From positions 1 through 6,754 of the forward strand of contig JAHFTP010000096.1 of the NCBI GenBank assembly GCA_023265495.1: a stretch of DNA of 6,754 nucleotides, in the 5' to 3' direction. The notes beneath the pieces are model-generated. The model worked only from the letters and a program-made list of their open reading frames with translations. It had not been told where the DNA came from and did no database searches. This stretch comes from Chlamydiota bacterium. GTDB lineage: Bacteria > Chlamydiota > Chlamydiia > Chlamydiales > Rhabdochlamydiaceae. A program made the position numbers and the translations under genes. Positions 5,814 to 6,754 of the stretch are shown in pieces. Numbering within the stretch: position 1 is the stretch's first letter; every line of letters begins with the position of its first letter.

Positions 5814-6754
5814 ATGCAAGAAATCCTTTTGAACATCGAAACAAAAGAAACGCGCTACGCTGTTTTAAAAAATGGGACACTCCACGACCTGATCATAGAA
5901 AGAAAGATGAATCGTCCCATTGTAGGAAACATCTACCGCGGAAGAGTCACCAACATTTTACACAACATACAATCCGCCTTTATTGATATCCATGAAGGAG
6001 AAAACGGATTTATTCACATCTCCGACATCATTGAAAACACTCAAAAATTTCAAGAGCTCTTTGAGATGGATTTTGACTGGGAGCACGACCTCAACGCAGA
6101 AAAAGGGAAAAAAAACAAGGAAGCAGATATTTCCAAGCTCATGAAAATGGACCAGCCCGTTCTTGTGCAAGTCATCAAAGAACCGATTGGGACGAAGGGA
6201 GCAAGGCTCACCTCCAACATATCCATCCCCGGTAGATACTTGGTGTTATTGCCTAATGCGGCACATAGAGGCGTTTCAAGAAAAATTGAAGACCCCTCCG
6301 CAAGAGATCGCCTCAAAAAACTCATCCGTGCTTTTGAAATGCCTAAAGATATGGGCCTCATCTGCAGGACAGCCAGCGTGAACGCCTCCACCGATGAGCT
6401 CATCGCTGAAGCCACAGACCTGCTAAAAACATGGCAAGGGATTGTCGATGGATTCCATAAGGCATCGAGAGCTTGTTGCCTATATGAAGAGTCTGATTTG
6501 ATTAAACGCGCAGTGATTACTGCTGTGGACAAAAAATTCGACAGACTTCTTGTCGATGATTACGCCACTTTCCAAAGGTGTAAACGTCTCTACGAAAAAT
6601 ATATCACCGTACATAATCTAAAAGTGGAGCTCTATAGAGACAAGGCTCCTATGTTTGAAAGATTTAATGTCGAAAGAGAAATAGAAAAAGCTATCAAAAG
6701 AAAACTATGGCTCCCTAGTGGAGGCTATTTGTATTTTGATCGGACAGAAGCTAT
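5814..6754 (+). CDS. rng: Ribonuclease E/G family protein, N-terminal part
   Basis: RNase E/G family endonucleases cut single-stranded A/U-rich RNA and mature 5S and 16S rRNA; chlamydial annotations often use cafE for this gene. The 313 residues in the window begin MQEILLNIETKETRYAVLKNG. They contain the S1 domain (about 36-125: GNIYRGRVTNILHNIQSAFIDI and NGFIHISDI), then the RNase-H-like/sensor region with EPIGTKGARLTSNISIPGRYLVLLP (123-147), GVSRKI (153-158), GLICRTAS (181-188) and WLPSGGYLYFDRTEA (299-313). The window ends just before the DVNTG-type catalytic block and zinc-link, so catalytic residues and E-type versus G-type length cannot be checked. AGGAA lies six to seven bases before the ATG. 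A charged, Lys-rich segment (about 88-108) enlarges the S1 region. No strong promoter is obvious between the plsX terminator and this gene. Confidence 0.95.
   Translation, partial: MQEILLNIETKETRYAVLKNGTLHDLIIERKMNRPIVGNIYRGRVTNILHNIQSAFIDIHEGENGFIHISDIIENTQKFQELFEMDFDWEHDLNAEKGKKNKEADISKLMKMDQPVLVQVIKEPIGTKGARLTSNISIPGRYLVLLPNAAHRGVSRKIEDPSARDRLKKLIRAFEMPKDMGLICRTASVNASTDELIAEATDLLKTWQGIVDGFHKASRACCLYEESDLIKRAVITAVDKKFDRLLVDDYATFQRCKRLYEKYITVHNLKVELYRDKAPMFERFNVEREIEKAIKRKLWLPSGGYLYFDRTEA

Noticed and set aside
6050..6532. Minus-strand open frame of 160 codons
   Set aside because: It is antisense to the conserved RNase E/G coding region and has no plausible ribosome site or domain.

Overview
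The window looks like chromosome of a member of the Chlamydiae, most likely an environmental (Parachlamydia/Waddlia-like) lineage. The evidence is a cluster of YceD-family protein, ribosomal protein L32 and PlsX next to an RNase E/G-family gene, which I recall as a chlamydial neighbourhood (CT808-CT811 in C. trachomatis), and an LpxB of ordinary bacterial length instead of the long, N-terminally extended LpxB of Chlamydia itself. This is an inference from gene content and order; no sequence search was possible. Apart from the two unknown genes, everything here is conserved housekeeping. I see no mobile element, tRNA, rRNA or CRISPR array.

Layout: (1) Positions 1-278 hold the C-terminal end of a probable alpha/beta hydrolase, whose stop overlaps the start of lpxB (275-1456) in an ATGA junction, so the two are probably co-transcribed. 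(2) A strong, nearly symmetrical hairpin with A and T runs on either side (about 1455-1509) lies between lpxB and a convergent gene and probably terminates both. (3) Two minus-strand genes of unknown function follow: a 547-residue protein with a basic N-terminus, a helical middle and a proline-rich tail (1508-3151), and a 133-residue, all-helical, charged protein (3379-3780). An AT-rich leader of about 230 bases separates them. (4) A divergent control region (3781-3991) contains a plausible promoter for each direction. (5) A plus-strand housekeeping run follows: yceD (3992-4456), rpmF (4533-4715) and plsX (4699-5691), with plsX beginning inside the end of rpmF. A hairpin terminator lies at 5698-5730. 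(6) An RNase E/G-family gene starts at 5814 and runs off the window just before its catalytic core.

Functional logic: lpxB makes the lipid A disaccharide and plsX makes acyl-phosphate for phospholipid synthesis, so two envelope lipid pathways are represented. yceD-rpmF-plsX is the common bacterial link between ribosome production and membrane lipid synthesis. The RNase G-like gene adds rRNA processing and RNA turnover. The two minus-strand genes are the only accessory-looking part. The larger has features compatible with a secreted host-interaction protein, but nothing in the sequence proves this. I found no convincing new multi-gene system.
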